Shown here: positions 53,267 to 63,869 of the stretch, in pieces | Layout of the letters: each line of letters opens with the position of its first letter | Position numbering within the stretch: the first letter of the stretch is position 1 | Assembly (NCBI GenBank): GCA_001274695.2 | Contig: LARU01000002.1 | Location: 1,674,001 to 1,738,000, forward strand | Reading direction: 5' to 3' | Origin: Azoarcus sp. PA01 | GTDB taxonomy: Bacteria > Pseudomonadota > Gammaproteobacteria > Burkholderiales > Rhodocyclaceae | DNA length: 64,000 bases | Made by a program: the position numbers and the translations under genes | Notes under the pieces: model-generated | Seen by the model: the letters and a program-made list of their open reading frames with translations, nothing else | Database searches by the model: none | Told to the model about the DNA's origin: nothing

Positions 53267-53719
53267 TTACTTGATCTCGACGCGCTTCGGCTGCGCCGAT
53301 TCGCGCCGCGAAACCGAGATGTGCAGCACGCCGTCGCGATAGTTCGCGGTGACGCGGTCCGGGTCGATATCTTCGGGCAGGCTCACGGTGCGCCGGAAGC
53401 GTCCGGAGAAGCGCTCGGATGCGTACACCGCCTGGCGCTCGTCGCCCGAAGGCAGCGCGCCCTGACGCTCGCCCGACAGCGTCATCACGCCGCGGTCGAT
53501 CTGCACGTCGAGCTTCGCCGGGTCGAGGCCGGGCGCGAACGCGTAGATCTCGACCGACGCCGGCGTGCTGCCGACGTTGATCGCCGGGAACGCGCCGCTC
53601 GCGACCGCACGAATGCTGCTCGGCTGGCCGACCGTGCCGAACGCCTGCTGCAATTCGCGCTGCAGGCGGTCGAAATCGGCGAACAGCCCGCCAGGGAAGT
53701 TCAGAAGCGACTCATACAT
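53267..53719 (-). CDS. Hsp20-family small heat-shock protein
   Basis: A 150-residue Hsp20 protein with FPGGLFADFDRLQRELQQ in the N-terminal arm, a crystallin core with SVEIYAFAPGLDPAKLDVQI and GRFRRTVSLPEDIDPDRV, and GVLHISVSRRE at the C-terminus. The ATG at 53717-53719 has AAGGAGG at good distance. It is the first gene of the three-gene operon, which is divergent from the cbpA-like gene. Confidence 0.93.
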   Translation of the reverse strand: MYESLLNFPGGLFADFDRLQRELQQAFGTVGQPSSIRAVASGAFPAINVGSTPASVEIYAFAPGLDPAKLDVQIDRGVMTLSGERQGALPSGDERQAVYASERFSGRFRRTVSLPEDIDPDRVTANYRDGVLHISVSRRESAQPKRVEIK

Positions 53720-53809
53720 GGCAACCTCCTTGATCCATCCAGGTTCAACTTGCCGCGGACTTGGCGATCCGCCGCAACCAGGCGACGCGCCCGCGGCCCC
53801 GCACTCCCC

Positions 53810-53837
53810 ATATATGTTCGGGGCGACGGAGTTCAAG
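53810..53837 (-). promoter_or_regulatory. possible heat-shock sigma32 promoter of the hsp20 operon
   Basis: On the minus strand CTTGAAC (53831-53837) and CATATAT (53810-53816) are 14 bases apart, resembling the sigma32 pattern CTTGAA-N13-15-CCCATNT. A second CTTGAAA lies 12 bases upstream. The -10 match is partial, so the call is tentative. Confidence 0.4.
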
Positions 53838-53924
53838 AGCCTTTTCAAGCCGTGCCGTCACCCCTATCTTGTAGTCAATATGCGGGGCGATTGCCACGCA
53901 AAATGAACCGGGAGATCCGAACGC

Positions 53925-54866
53925 ATGGAATTCAGGGACTACTATCAGGTTCTCGGCGTCGGGCGCGACGCGTCGGCGGACGAGATCAAGCGCGCGTACC
54001 GCAAGCTCGCGCGCAAGTACCACCCGGACGTCAGCAAGGCGGCCGACGCCGAGCTGCGCATGAAGGAGGTCAACGAGGCGAACGCGGTGCTGTCCGATCC
54101 GGAAAAGCGCGCAGCGTACGACCAGCTCGGCCGCGGCTTCCGCGCCGGTCAGGATTTCCGGCCGCCGCCGGACTGGGATGCCGGCTTCGAGTTCACGCGC
54201 GGCGGCGACGCGGGCGACTTCAGCGATTTCTTCTCGACGCTGTTCGGTCAGATGGGGCAAGGCGGCCGCGGCGCGCAGTTCCACTCGCGCGGCTTTCACG
54301 CGCGCGGCGAGGACCATCACGCGAAGGTGGTCATCGACCTCGATGACGCGTTCCATGGCGCGACGCGCGAGATCCGGCTGCGGGCGCCGGAACTCGACCC
54401 GCACGGCCATGTGACGACGCGAGAGCGCACGCTGCAGGTGCGCATCCCGAAAGGGGTGCGTGACGGACAGCAGATCCGGCTCGCCGGACAGGGACGGGCC
54501 GGTGCCGGAGGCGGCCCGGCGGGCGACCTGTTCCTCGAAGTCCGTTTTCGCCCGCACCCGCGCTACCGCGTCGACGGCCGGGACGTCTTCGAGACGGTGC
54601 CGGTCGCGCCGTGGGAAGCAGCGCTCGGCGCCTCCGTGGATGTGCCGACGCCCTCCGGCACGGTTTCGGTGCGGATTCCACCGGGCTCGCAGAACGGTCG
54701 CAAGCTGCGGCTGAAGGGACGCGGCATCCCGGGGGCCGAGCCGGGTGATCTGTACCTCGTCCTCGACATCGTGCTGCCGCCGGCCGACACCGAGGCGGCG
54801 CGGCAGTTCTACGAGCGGATGGCGCGCGAGCTCGCGTTCAACCCGCGCCAAGGTCTGGGAACCTGA
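53925..54866 (+). CDS. cbpA: DnaJ-class co-chaperone, CbpA-like
   Basis: A 313-residue J-domain protein. The J-domain has YYQVLGVGRDASADEIKRAY and the HPD motif in YHPDVSKAADAE. It is followed by a Gly-rich region and the C-terminal substrate-binding domains (VTTRERTLQVRIPKGVRDGQ and GDLFLEVRFRPHPRYRVDGR); the DnaJ zinc-finger cysteines are absent, as in CbpA. It stimulates DnaK ATPase. It is divergent from the Hsp20 operon with about 200 bases between, suggesting a shared stress region. The ATG at 53925 follows GGGAGA. Confidence 0.92.
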   Translation: MEFRDYYQVLGVGRDASADEIKRAYRKLARKYHPDVSKAADAELRMKEVNEANAVLSDPEKRAAYDQLGRGFRAGQDFRPPPDWDAGFEFTRGGDAGDFSDFFSTLFGQMGQGGRGAQFHSRGFHARGEDHHAKVVIDLDDAFHGATREIRLRAPELDPHGHVTTRERTLQVRIPKGVRDGQQIRLAGQGRAGAGGGPAGDLFLEVRFRPHPRYRVDGRDVFETVPVAPWEAALGASVDVPTPSGTVSVRIPPGSQNGRKLRLKGRGIPGAEPGDLYLVLDIVLPPADTEAARQFYERMARELAFNPRQGLGT

Positions 54867-54939
54867 GCGACGCGCCGGCGCGACGCGGGAGCGCGCGGAG
54901 CGGGTAACATGACGCCCTGATCCGCCACGCTCCGTGCCG

Positions 54940-57900
54940 ATGCTCTCGCTCGCCTTCTCGAACCGCTACGAAGTGCTCCTCGAAACGCTGCTCGCGCACC
55001 TCGCGATCGAGCAGCCGGGCCCGTTCGGCGCGCGCGAGATCGTCGTGCCGAGCGCGGCACTGCGCCGCAGCGTCGAGCTCGCGGTCGCGCGGCGCGAAGG
55101 CGTTGCGGCGAACCTGCGCTTCGCATACCTCGCGCAATGGCTGTGGAGCCAGATCGACAAAGTCGTCCCGGTCGGGGAACAGTCCCCGTTCGCGCCGGCG
55201 CTGCTCAGGTGGCGGATTTTCGAGCAGTTCCACGACGCGGCCTGGACCGGCGCGCACGCGCGCCTCGCGCGTTACCTCGGGGCAGCCGACGCGACGATGC
55301 GCTTCGAGCTCGCCGAGCGCGTCGCGCGTGTCTTCGATCACTACCTCACGTACCGCCCGCGCTGGCTCGCCGAATGGTCGGGAGGGCGGACGGTTAGCGG
55401 CCTGCCCGACGACGCCCGCGCCGATGAAGCCTGGCAAGCCGGGCTGTGGCGCCGGCTGACGGCGGAACTGGGGACGCGCAGCGAGCACCCGGCGGAAACT
55501 TTTTTCCGCGTCATCGCCGCAGCCGGCGATGCGTTGCCCGGCCTCCTGCCGGAGTCGGTGCACGTGTTCTGCCTGCCGGCGATGCCGCCGCTGTACCGCG
55601 ACGTGCTGCGCGAACTGTCGCAGCGGGTCGACGTGCGCCTGTACGTGCTCAATCCGTGCCGCGAATACTGGTTCGAGATCGTCGAACCGCGCCGCCTCGC
55701 GTGGCTCGCGGGCCGGCAGCAGGATCTCTATTTCGAATCCGGCAACCGGCTGCTCGCCGCGTGGGGGCGCCAGACGCAGGCGCACATCGACCTGCTGTTC
55801 GAAGGCGAAGGTGCGCCGGAAATCGAGAGCAGCCTGTTCGTTGCGGCCGGCGGCGCGAGCCTGCTCGCACAGCTGCACGACGCGGTGCTCGACCTCGTCG
55901 ACCTCGCGCCGGGCAGCATTGCGCTCGCCGACGACGACCGCAGCGTCGAGGTGCACGTGTGCCATTCGATTACGCGCGAACTCGAAGTGCTGCACGATAG
56001 GCTGCTCGCGCTGTTCGCCGCGCCGCACCCGCCGCGGCCCGACGAGATTCTCGTCGTTACGCCCGATCTCGACGCCGCGGCACCGCTGATCGAAGCGGTA
56101 TTCGGCACCGCGCCGGCGTCGCGTCGCATTCCCTGGACGATCACCGGCCTCGGCCAGACGCGCGTCAACCCGGTCGCGCGCGTGCTCGACGCGGCGCTCG
56201 CGCTCGCCGCGAGCCGCTTCCCGGCGAGCCGCGTGTTCGACCTGCTGCAGCAGCCGCCGGTCGCGCGCCGTTTCGGCCTCGACGGCGCGGACCTGGAGCA
56301 GGTGCACGAATGGCTGCGCGCGGCCGGTGTGCGCTGGGGGCTCGACGGCGCCCATCGCCGCCGGCTCGATCTGCCGGGCGTGGACCGCCACAGCTTCGCC
56401 GAAGGCCTGCACCGGCTGTTTCTCGCGTATGCGCTCGGGGATGGAGACGCAAGCACGGACGAGGACGGCGATGGCAGTGGCCCGGCGCTGTTCGGCGGGC
56501 GTCTCGGGCCGGCAATCCCGAAGGCGGCGACGCGCTCGCATTGGGGCGCTTGTGGCGCTACGTCGAGACGCTGCAGTGGCTCGAGGCGGCCACGCGCCGC
56601 CCGCAAGACGCCGACGGCTGGCGCGCGCTGCTCGTCGAACTGCTCGACCGCCTGGTCCCGCCCGACGCCGAGTGGGCCGACGACCGGCGCGCCGTGCTCG
56701 CGGCGAGCGCCGAGCTGCACGCGAACATGATCGCCGGCGGGCTGCGCAGCGCGGTGCCGCTCGCGCTCGTGCATGACGCGCTCACCGCGCTGCTCGACGA
56801 TCCGGCGCGTGGCGGCGTGCCCGGCGGCGCGGTGACGTTCGCGGCGATGACGAGCCTGCGCAGCCTGCCGTACCGCGTCGTGTGCGCGATCGGCCTCGAC
56901 GACGGGGCGTTCCCCGGCGCCGAGCGGCCGGTGGAGTTCGACCTGATGGCGAGGCACGGCGCGCGCGGCGACCGCCAGCGCCGCGACGACGAGCGCAACC
57001 TGTTCCTTGATCTGCTGCTTGCCGCACGCGACTGCGTGCATCTGTCGTACGCGGGCCGCAGCGTGCGTGACAACAGCGAAAAACCGCCGTCGGTGCTGGT
57101 CGACGAGCTGCTCGACTACGCCGCGCGCGCGTGCGCCGCCGATCCGCTCGATCCGGCGTCGCTTGCCGCCGCGCGGCGCCGGCTGACGGTCGTCCATCCG
57201 CTGCAGGCGTTCTCGCGCAGCTACTTTCTCGCCGACCCGGAGCGCGACCCGCGGCTCGCGAGCTTCAACGCCGAATACTGCGACGCGCTGCGCGCCCGCC
57301 TGCAGGCGGCCGCGCGCGCGCTGCCCGCTGCGCGCGCCGTCTCTCGTGACGACGAGCACGACGAGCGCGAAGAGGAAGAGGGCTGCGCATCCGGCGTGCC
57401 CGGCGAAGCGCCGTTCTTCGCCGCACCCTTGCCGCCGCCATCCGACGAGTGGCGAACGGTCGGGCTCGATCGGCTGATCCGCTTCTTTCGCAATCCGGCC
57501 CGCTTCCTGCTGCGCGAACGGCTCGGCGTGACGGTGCCCGAAGGCGACGAGGAGCTCCTCGACGACGAAGCGTTCCTGCCGGCGTGGCGCGAGCGCCAGG
57601 CGCTTGCCGAGCGGCTGCTGCCGGCGCTGCTGGCGGGGCGCGATCCGGCAGCGGTGCGCGAGCTCGCGCCTGCCGGCGGCGAGTTTCCGGCCGGGCCGCT
57701 CGGCGAGCGGCTGCTCGAGCGCGAGCTCGACGTCCTCCGGACCTATGCGGATGGCCTGCGTGCCGCGCTCGCGCCCGACCCGCTGCCGCCGCTGCACGCG
57801 CAGCTCGAGTTCGACCTCGGCGGCGAACGCTGGACGCTCGACGCTGCATTCGGCGATCTGGGTCCGGCTGGCCTCGTGCGCCACCGCTACGACGCCGCGC

Positions 57901-58316
57901 GCGCGAACGACTATGTCGCCGGCTGGATCGCGCATCTCGCGCTGTGCGCAGCCGCGCCCGGCGCTCGCGAGCTCGGCACCGAATGGCATTCGCGCGACGG
58001 CGTCTATCGGCTGCGGCACTGCGACGACGCGCGCGGACAGCTCGCGGCGCTCGTCGCGCTGTATCGCGAAGGCCTGATGCGGCCGCTGCCGTTCTTTCCG
58101 AAATCGGCGTGGGCGTGGATCGTCAATGACCGCAGCCGCTACAAGGCGGAGCAGAAATGGCGCGGCGGCGCGCGGCCCGAGTTCAGCGAATGCCGCGACG
58201 CGGCGATCCGGCTCGCGTTCCGCGGGCTGCCCGACCCGCTCGACGACGCATTCTACGACCACGCCGCGACAGTGCTGCAGCCGCTCGTCGCGCATCTCGA
58301 CGACCCGAGGCTGTGA
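54940..58316 (+). pseudogene. recC: recC, exonuclease V gamma chain, with a one-base frameshift
   Basis: The text of a full RecC is present but in two frames. The first frame (54940 to about 56513) gives FSNRYEVLLETLLAHL to PALFGGRLGPA; the second (from about 56514) continues NPEGGDALALGRLWRYVETL to HLDDPRL. The 3377-base span is one base short of 1126 codons, so a single missing base after about 56513 restores a normal 1125-residue protein. Chi recognition and RecBCD assembly would be lost if this is real. recB and recD are intact and closely spaced, so a sequencing error is as likely as a mutation. Confidence 0.88.
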
Positions 58317-58317
58317 C

Positions 58318-61300
58318 ATGACGATGCCCGCGCCCGGCTCTTGCGCCGCCGACGAGCTCGACGTCTTCGGCTGCCCGCTCGACGGCATCCGCCTGATCGA
58401 AGCGTCGGCCGGCACCGGCAAGACGTGGAACATCTGCGGCCTGTTCCTGCGCCTGCTCGTCGAGCGCGAGTTGCCGGTCGACGCGATCCTCGTCGTCACG
58501 TTCACGCGCGCCGCGACCGCCGAACTGAAAAGCCGCGTGCGCGAGCGCATCGCCGGCACGCTCGCGTATCTCGACGGCGCCGCCGGCGGCGGCGACCCGT
58601 TCGTCGCGCAGCTCGTCGCCGCGCTCGAAGCGCGCGCGATCGCGCGCGCGCAGATCCGCGAGCGGCTCGACCTGGCGCTGCAGACGTTCGATGAAGCGGC
58701 GATTTTCACGATCCACGGTTACTGCCAACGCGCGCTCGCCGACACGCCGTTCGCCGCCGCGCTGCCGTTCGCGCTCGAGCTCGCCGAAGACGACCTCGAG
58801 CTGCGCCTGGAGGCGACGCGCGACTTCTGGCGCCGCGAAATCGCCAGCGACGACTGCCCGGCCGAACTCGGCGAACTGCTGATCGCGCGCGGCGACAGTC
58901 CGGAGCGCTGGGCCGCGCTGCTCGGGCGCTATCTCGCCCGCCCCCTCGCGCAAAAGCGCTGGCCCGACGCGGGCGGCGCGGTGAAACCCGATCTGTCCGC
59001 GGTCCAGGCGGCGTTCGCCGACGCGTGCGCGCTGTGGAACGGCGACGGGCGCGACGCCCATGACGCTCTGCTCGCCGGCCTGCCGCAGCTGAACGCGACG
59101 AGCTACAAAGCCGACGGCGTCGCGCTGGCGGCGAAGAGCTGGACGAGCTGGCTCGCCGGCGGGGATCCGCTCGCGCCGCTCGACGTGCAGGACGGCAAGT
59201 TCGCGCTGTTTTCGGCGACGCGCATCGATGAATGCGTGAAGAAGCACTGCAGCGCGCCGCAGCACCCTTTCTTCGACGCTGCGGTACGCGTGCTCGCGCT
59301 GCGCGACGAAGTCATCGCGGCGCTCGACGCCGCGCGCCTCGCGCTGCTGCGCCGCTTTCTCGAAACGGGCGCGGCGCGGCTGCGCGCGACCAAGCGCGAG
59401 CGCCGGCGCATCGCGTTCGACGACATCCTGTTCAACGCCCATGAAGCGCTCGCCGGCGCCGACAATCCGTGGCTCGCGGCGGCGCTGCACCAGCGCTACC
59501 CGGTCGCGCTGATCGACGAATTCCAGGACACCGATCCGCTGCAGTTTGAGATTTTCCGCAGCATCTACGCCACCGGCGGACGGCACGGCGGGCTCTTCCT
59601 CGTCGGTGATCCGAAGCAGGCGATCTACAGCTTCCGCAACGCCGACCTGCACACTTATCTGCACGCCCGCAGCGCTGCCGACTCGCGCTACACGCTGAGC
59701 CACAACCAGCGTTCGCTCGGCGGCCTGATCGGCGCGTGCAACGCGCTGTTCACGGCGAACCCCGCAGCGTTCGTGCTCGACGGGCTCGCGTACGAGCCGG
59801 TCAGCGAAGGCGCGAAACCGCGTCAGCGGTTCGTCGACCTGTCGGCCGCAGCGGATGCGGCGTCGCTGCGCGTGTGGTGGATCGCGCCGGATGCGGACGG
59901 CGTGCTGCCGCTGCGCGCCGCAGTCGTCGCAAGCGCGGCGGCAGCGACTGCGGCGGAGATCGTCCGGCTCATCGCTGAAGGCGCCGCCGGGAACATCACG
60001 ATCGGCGGACGTGCGCTCGCGCCGGGCGACATCGCGGTGCTGGTCAAGAGCCACAGCCAGGGCGCACGGATGCGCGAAGCGCTCACCGCGCTCGGCGTCG
60101 GCAGCGTCGAGCTGTCGCAGCAGAGCGTTTTCCACAGCCCGGACGCCGAGGAGCTCGAGCGCGTGCTGCTCGCGATCGCCGAGCCGGCGCACCTGCCGCT
60201 GCTGTCGGCGGCGCTCGCGACCGCGCTGATGGGCCGCGACGCCGCCGCACTCGACGCGCTCGTCGCCGACGAAGCCGAGCTGCTGCGCGTGATCGCCCGT
60301 TTTGCCGAGCTGCGCGAAGTGTGGCTCGCGCGCGGCCTCGGCGTGATGCTGCGGCGCTGGATCGTGCAGGAGGGCGTCAACGTGCGCCTGCTCGCGCGCG
60401 ACGATGGCGAGCGGCGGCTGACGAACCTGCTGCATCTGGCCGAATGCCTGCATGCGGTGGCCGCCGAACACCCGTCGCCGGACGCGCTGCTGCGCTGGTT
60501 CGCGAGCCGGCGGCGCGAAGCGCAGGTCAGCGAGGCGACACAGGTGCGGCTCGAATCCGACCGCAACCTCGTGCAGATCGTGACGATCCACCGCTCGAAA
60601 GGGCTCGAATACGGCGTCGTGTTCTGCCCTTTCCTGTGGGACGGCTTCCCGGGCCGCGGCGATGACGGCGAAGGCTGCGTGTATCACGACGCGCAAGGTG
60701 GGCTGCTGCTCGACTTTCGCCCCGCCGCGCGCGACGACGAGGATGTCAAGGCGCTGATGCGCCGCGAGCGCGACGCCGAGTTCCTGCGCCTCGTCTATGT
60801 CGCGATGACGCGCGCCGTGTACCGCTGCTATCTCGTCGCCGGCTGCTACCTGAAGAAGAACGGCAAGACGGCGTCGCCGACCGAGAGCACACGCAGCCTG
60901 CTGAACTGGCTCGTCGCCGGCGCCGGCTCAAGCCACGCGGAGTGGCTCCGGCACAAGCTGACGACGGACGACATCGAGGCGGCGTGGGCGCGGCTGCTCG
61001 AGCGTGCCGAACCCGATCTGGCGATCGTCAACCTGCCGACCGGCGGCGGCGCGCGGCTCGCGAATCTCGAACCTAATGCCGACGCACTGCATGTGCTGCC
61101 GCCGCCGGCCCGCCTGCCGTCGGCGTGGCGAATCGGCAGTTTCAGCGCGATGAGCCACGGCGCAGGCACTGAGGCGGCGGCGCAGGACCACGACGCGTGG
61201 GTCGATCGCGGCGAACTGCGCGCCGACGGCGACGGAAAACGCGCGCCGGCGCCGCTCGCCGATGACGACATCCTGTGCTTTCCGCGCGGCCCTGCGGCCG

Positions 61301-62004
61301 GCGACTGCATCCACGCGGTGTTCGAACGGCTCGATTTCTGCGCTGCGGCGAGCCGCGCGCCGGCGATCGCGGCGGCGCTCGCCGGGCATCCGCAGCGCGG
61401 TGCCGAGGCCGTGCTCGCGCGCATGCTCGAGCGCCTCGTCGATGACGTGCTCGCGACGCCGCTGCCCGGCGGCATCGTGCTCGGCCGCATCCCGCGCAGC
61501 CGCAAGCTCGTCGAACTCGGTTTCCACCTGCCGGCGCCGCGGCTGTCCGCCGAAGCGCTGAACGACTGGCTCGCCCGTGCCGGCTACCCTGTGCCGCGGC
61601 TCGCGTTCGGCGCGCTCGCCGGCTACCTGAAAGGTTTCATCGATCTCGTCTTCGAGCATGACGGGCGCTTCTACGTGCTCGACTGGAAATCGAACCACCT
61701 CGGCTTCACCGCCGAAGACTACGCGCCGGCGCGCGTCGAAGAGGCGATGCGCACGCACGGCTACCATCTCCAGCACCTGCTCTATGCCGTCGCGCTGCAC
61801 CGCCATCTCGGGCGCACCGTGCCGGACTACGACTTCGAGCGCCATTTCGGCGGCGTGCTGTATCTTTTCGTGCGCGGCGTTCGGCCCGGCTGGCAGCTCG
61901 GCAAGCATCCGGCCGGCGTGTATTTCCATCGCCCGGACGCCGGGACTCTCGCGAGCCTCGACCGCCTGATCGGCGGCGTCCCCGCCGCGGAACCCGTACG
62001 ATGA
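58318..62004 (+). CDS. recB: RecB, exonuclease V beta chain
   Basis: A 1228-residue helicase-nuclease. Walker A EASAGTGKTWNICG is near residue 30, the helicase motif VALIDEFQDTDPLQFEIF and the later IVTIHRSKGLEYGVVFCPF are clear, and the C-terminal nuclease has FYVLDWKSNHLG near residue 1121. It is the slow 3'-5' helicase and nuclease of RecBCD. The ATG at 58318 comes one base after the recC stop; the recD start overlaps its stop (ATGA). The length is normal. Confidence 0.96.
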   Translation: MTMPAPGSCAADELDVFGCPLDGIRLIEASAGTGKTWNICGLFLRLLVERELPVDAILVVTFTRAATAELKSRVRERIAGTLAYLDGAAGGGDPFVAQLVAALEARAIARAQIRERLDLALQTFDEAAIFTIHGYCQRALADTPFAAALPFALELAEDDLELRLEATRDFWRREIASDDCPAELGELLIARGDSPERWAALLGRYLARPLAQKRWPDAGGAVKPDLSAVQAAFADACALWNGDGRDAHDALLAGLPQLNATSYKADGVALAAKSWTSWLAGGDPLAPLDVQDGKFALFSATRIDECVKKHCSAPQHPFFDAAVRVLALRDEVIAALDAARLALLRRFLETGAARLRATKRERRRIAFDDILFNAHEALAGADNPWLAAALHQRYPVALIDEFQDTDPLQFEIFRSIYATGGRHGGLFLVGDPKQAIYSFRNADLHTYLHARSAADSRYTLSHNQRSLGGLIGACNALFTANPAAFVLDGLAYEPVSEGAKPRQRFVDLSAAADAASLRVWWIAPDADGVLPLRAAVVASAAAATAAEIVRLIAEGAAGNITIGGRALAPGDIAVLVKSHSQGARMREALTALGVGSVELSQQSVFHSPDAEELERVLLAIAEPAHLPLLSAALATALMGRDAAALDALVADEAELLRVIARFAELREVWLARGLGVMLRRWIVQEGVNVRLLARDDGERRLTNLLHLAECLHAVAAEHPSPDALLRWFASRRREAQVSEATQVRLESDRNLVQIVTIHRSKGLEYGVVFCPFLWDGFPGRGDDGEGCVYHDAQGGLLLDFRPAARDDEDVKALMRRERDAEFLRLVYVAMTRAVYRCYLVAGCYLKKNGKTASPTESTRSLLNWLVAGAGSSHAEWLRHKLTTDDIEAAWARLLERAEPDLAIVNLPTGGGARLANLEPNADALHVLPPPARLPSAWRIGSFSAMSHGAGTEAAAQDHDAWVDRGELRADGDGKRAPAPLADDDILCFPRGPAAGDCIHAVFERLDFCAAASRAPAIAAALAGHPQRGAEAVLARMLERLVDDVLATPLPGGIVLGRIPRSRKLVELGFHLPAPRLSAEALNDWLARAGYPVPRLAFGALAGYLKGFIDLVFEHDGRFYVLDWKSNHLGFTAEDYAPARVEEAMRTHGYHLQHLLYAVALHRHLGRTVPDYDFERHFGGVLYLFVRGVRPGWQLGKHPAGVYFHRPDAGTLASLDRLIGGVPAAEPVR

Positions 62005-63869
62005 ACCCTCTCGACCTGCGCCCCGACCAGAGCGCCGACGCCGATCTCGCGCACGGTTTTGCCGCGCATGTCGTGAGCTGGGCGCGCGCCGCCGGCGCAC
62101 CCGACGCGTGCGTGCCGCGGCTGCGCGCTGCGGCGATGCGCGCGAGCCTCGCGGTCGCCGCCGGGCACGTGTGTGTGCCGCTCGCCGAGCTCGTCGCCGC
62201 GGACGAGACGGTCGCCGCGCTGCGCGACGCATTGCTCGCGAGCGGCGTCGTCGGCCGCGCCGGGGCGCCCGAACCGCGGCCGCTGCTGCTCGATGCGGCC
62301 GACCGGCTGTACCTGCGCCGCCATTACGACTGGGAACGGCGCCTCGCGACCGCGCTCGTCACGCGTGCCGCAAGCGCGCTGCCGGCGTCGCCGCCGGCCG
62401 CGATCGAGCGCCTCGGCGAACTGTTCGCCGCCAACGCTGCGCGGCTCGACGGGCGCGCCGACTGGCAGAAGCTCGCGGTCGCGCTCGCGCTCGAACGGCG
62501 CCTGACCGTCATCAGCGGCGGACCCGGCACCGGCAAGACGACGACCGTCGCGGCGCTGCTCGCGTGCCTGCTGAGCAGTGAACCGGAGCTGCGGATCGCG
62601 CTCGCCGCGCCGACCGGCAAGGCCGCCGCGCGCATGCTCGACGCGCTGCGCGCGCGCAGCGTGTCGCTGCCGGATGGCGTGCGTGCTCGCTTGCCGCAGA
62701 CCTCGCACACGTTGCATCGCCTGCTCGGCGTGACGCCGCAGCCGGGGCGCTTTCGCCACCACGCCAGCAACCCACTCGCGCTCGACGTGCTGGTCGTCGA
62801 TGAGGCGTCGATGCTCGATCTCGCGCTCGCGACGCGCCTCGTCGACGCGCTGCCGCCGCACGCGCGGCTGATCCTGCTCGGCGACAAGGACCAGCTCGCC
62901 GCGGTCGAGGCCGGCGCAGTGTTCGCCGAGCTGTGCGCCGACCCGTCGCTCGATGCGTCCTGCGTCGCGCGGCTCGCGGCGCTGACCGGCACGCCGGCCG
63001 CCGCGATCGTGCCGCCCGGGCGGCGTCGCGCGACGCCGCTTGCCGGCAGCGTCGCCTGGTTCTCCGAGAGTCACCGCTTTTCCGCCGACTCCGGCATCGG
63101 CCGGCTCGCCGCCGGCATCAACGCCGGCGCCGGCGACGAAGTGCTCGCGTGGCTGCGCGAAGGCGGCGACCCGTCGGTCGAATGGCTCGCCGACGACGCA
63201 GACGCGCCGGCCGCTGCGGTGCTGGCACGCCTCGAGCAGGGCTACGCCGGTTATTTCGACGCACTGCGCGCGTACGACGGTGATCCGGCGCGGGTGTTCG
63301 CCGCGTTCGACCGTTTTCGCGTGCTGTGCGCAGTGCATTGCGGGCCGCGCGGCACCGACGCGACGAACGAACGGCTCACGCGCCACGCCCGCGCCGCAGT
63401 CGCTCAGGGGTCCGGCGTTGCCGCGTCGCCGTGGTATCCGGGGCGGCCGGTGATCGTGCTGAAGAACGATTACCTGCTGCGGCTCTACAACGGCGACATC
63501 GGCATCTGCCTGCCGGATGCGCACGGGGAGCTGCGCGTCGTGTTCCCCGACCCCGCCGGCGGCTGGCGCGAGCTCGCGCCGCTGCGCCTGCCCGCCCACG
63601 CCACCGCGTTCGCGATGACGGTGCATAAGGCGCAGGGCTCGGAGTTCGCGAAAGTGGTGGTGCTGCTGCCGGCGACGGCGGTGAAAGTGATGACGCGCGA
63701 ACTGCTGTACACCGGCGTCACGCGCGCGGCGCGCGAAGTCGTGCTCGCCGGGCCGGAAGCGGTGCTGCTCGCCGCGTGCGGCACGCCGACAGTGCGCGAA
63801 AGCGGCCTGATCGACCGCATGGTCGAAGCGGGCGACGCACTTCGGCTCCCGCCGGGAGGTTCGCGATGA
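62001..63869 (+). CDS. recD: RecD, exonuclease V alpha chain
   Basis: A 622-residue 5'-3' helicase of RecBCD. It has Walker A TVISGGPGTGKTTTVAALLA, then ALAAPTGKAAARMLDALR, SHTLHRLLGV, VLVVDEASMLDLALATRLV and the C-terminal MTVHKAQGSEFAKVVVLLP. The start overlaps the recB stop as ATGA. The modA start overlaps its stop in the same way. The length is typical of RecD1. Confidence 0.96.
   Translation: MNPLDLRPDQSADADLAHGFAAHVVSWARAAGAPDACVPRLRAAAMRASLAVAAGHVCVPLAELVAADETVAALRDALLASGVVGRAGAPEPRPLLLDAADRLYLRRHYDWERRLATALVTRAASALPASPPAAIERLGELFAANAARLDGRADWQKLAVALALERRLTVISGGPGTGKTTTVAALLACLLSSEPELRIALAAPTGKAAARMLDALRARSVSLPDGVRARLPQTSHTLHRLLGVTPQPGRFRHHASNPLALDVLVVDEASMLDLALATRLVDALPPHARLILLGDKDQLAAVEAGAVFAELCADPSLDASCVARLAALTGTPAAAIVPPGRRRATPLAGSVAWFSESHRFSADSGIGRLAAGINAGAGDEVLAWLREGGDPSVEWLADDADAPAAAVLARLEQGYAGYFDALRAYDGDPARVFAAFDRFRVLCAVHCGPRGTDATNERLTRHARAAVAQGSGVAASPWYPGRPVIVLKNDYLLRLYNGDIGICLPDAHGELRVVFPDPAGGWRELAPLRLPAHATAFAMTVHKAQGSEFAKVVVLLPATAVKVMTRELLYTGVTRAAREVVLAGPEAVLLAACGTPTVRESGLIDRMVEAGDALRLPPGGSR

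Noticed and set aside
50685..54866. A defence island made of NERD-helicase plus neighbours
   Set aside because: The neighbours are lipocalin and heat-shock genes; no nuclease, toxin or other defence partners are present.
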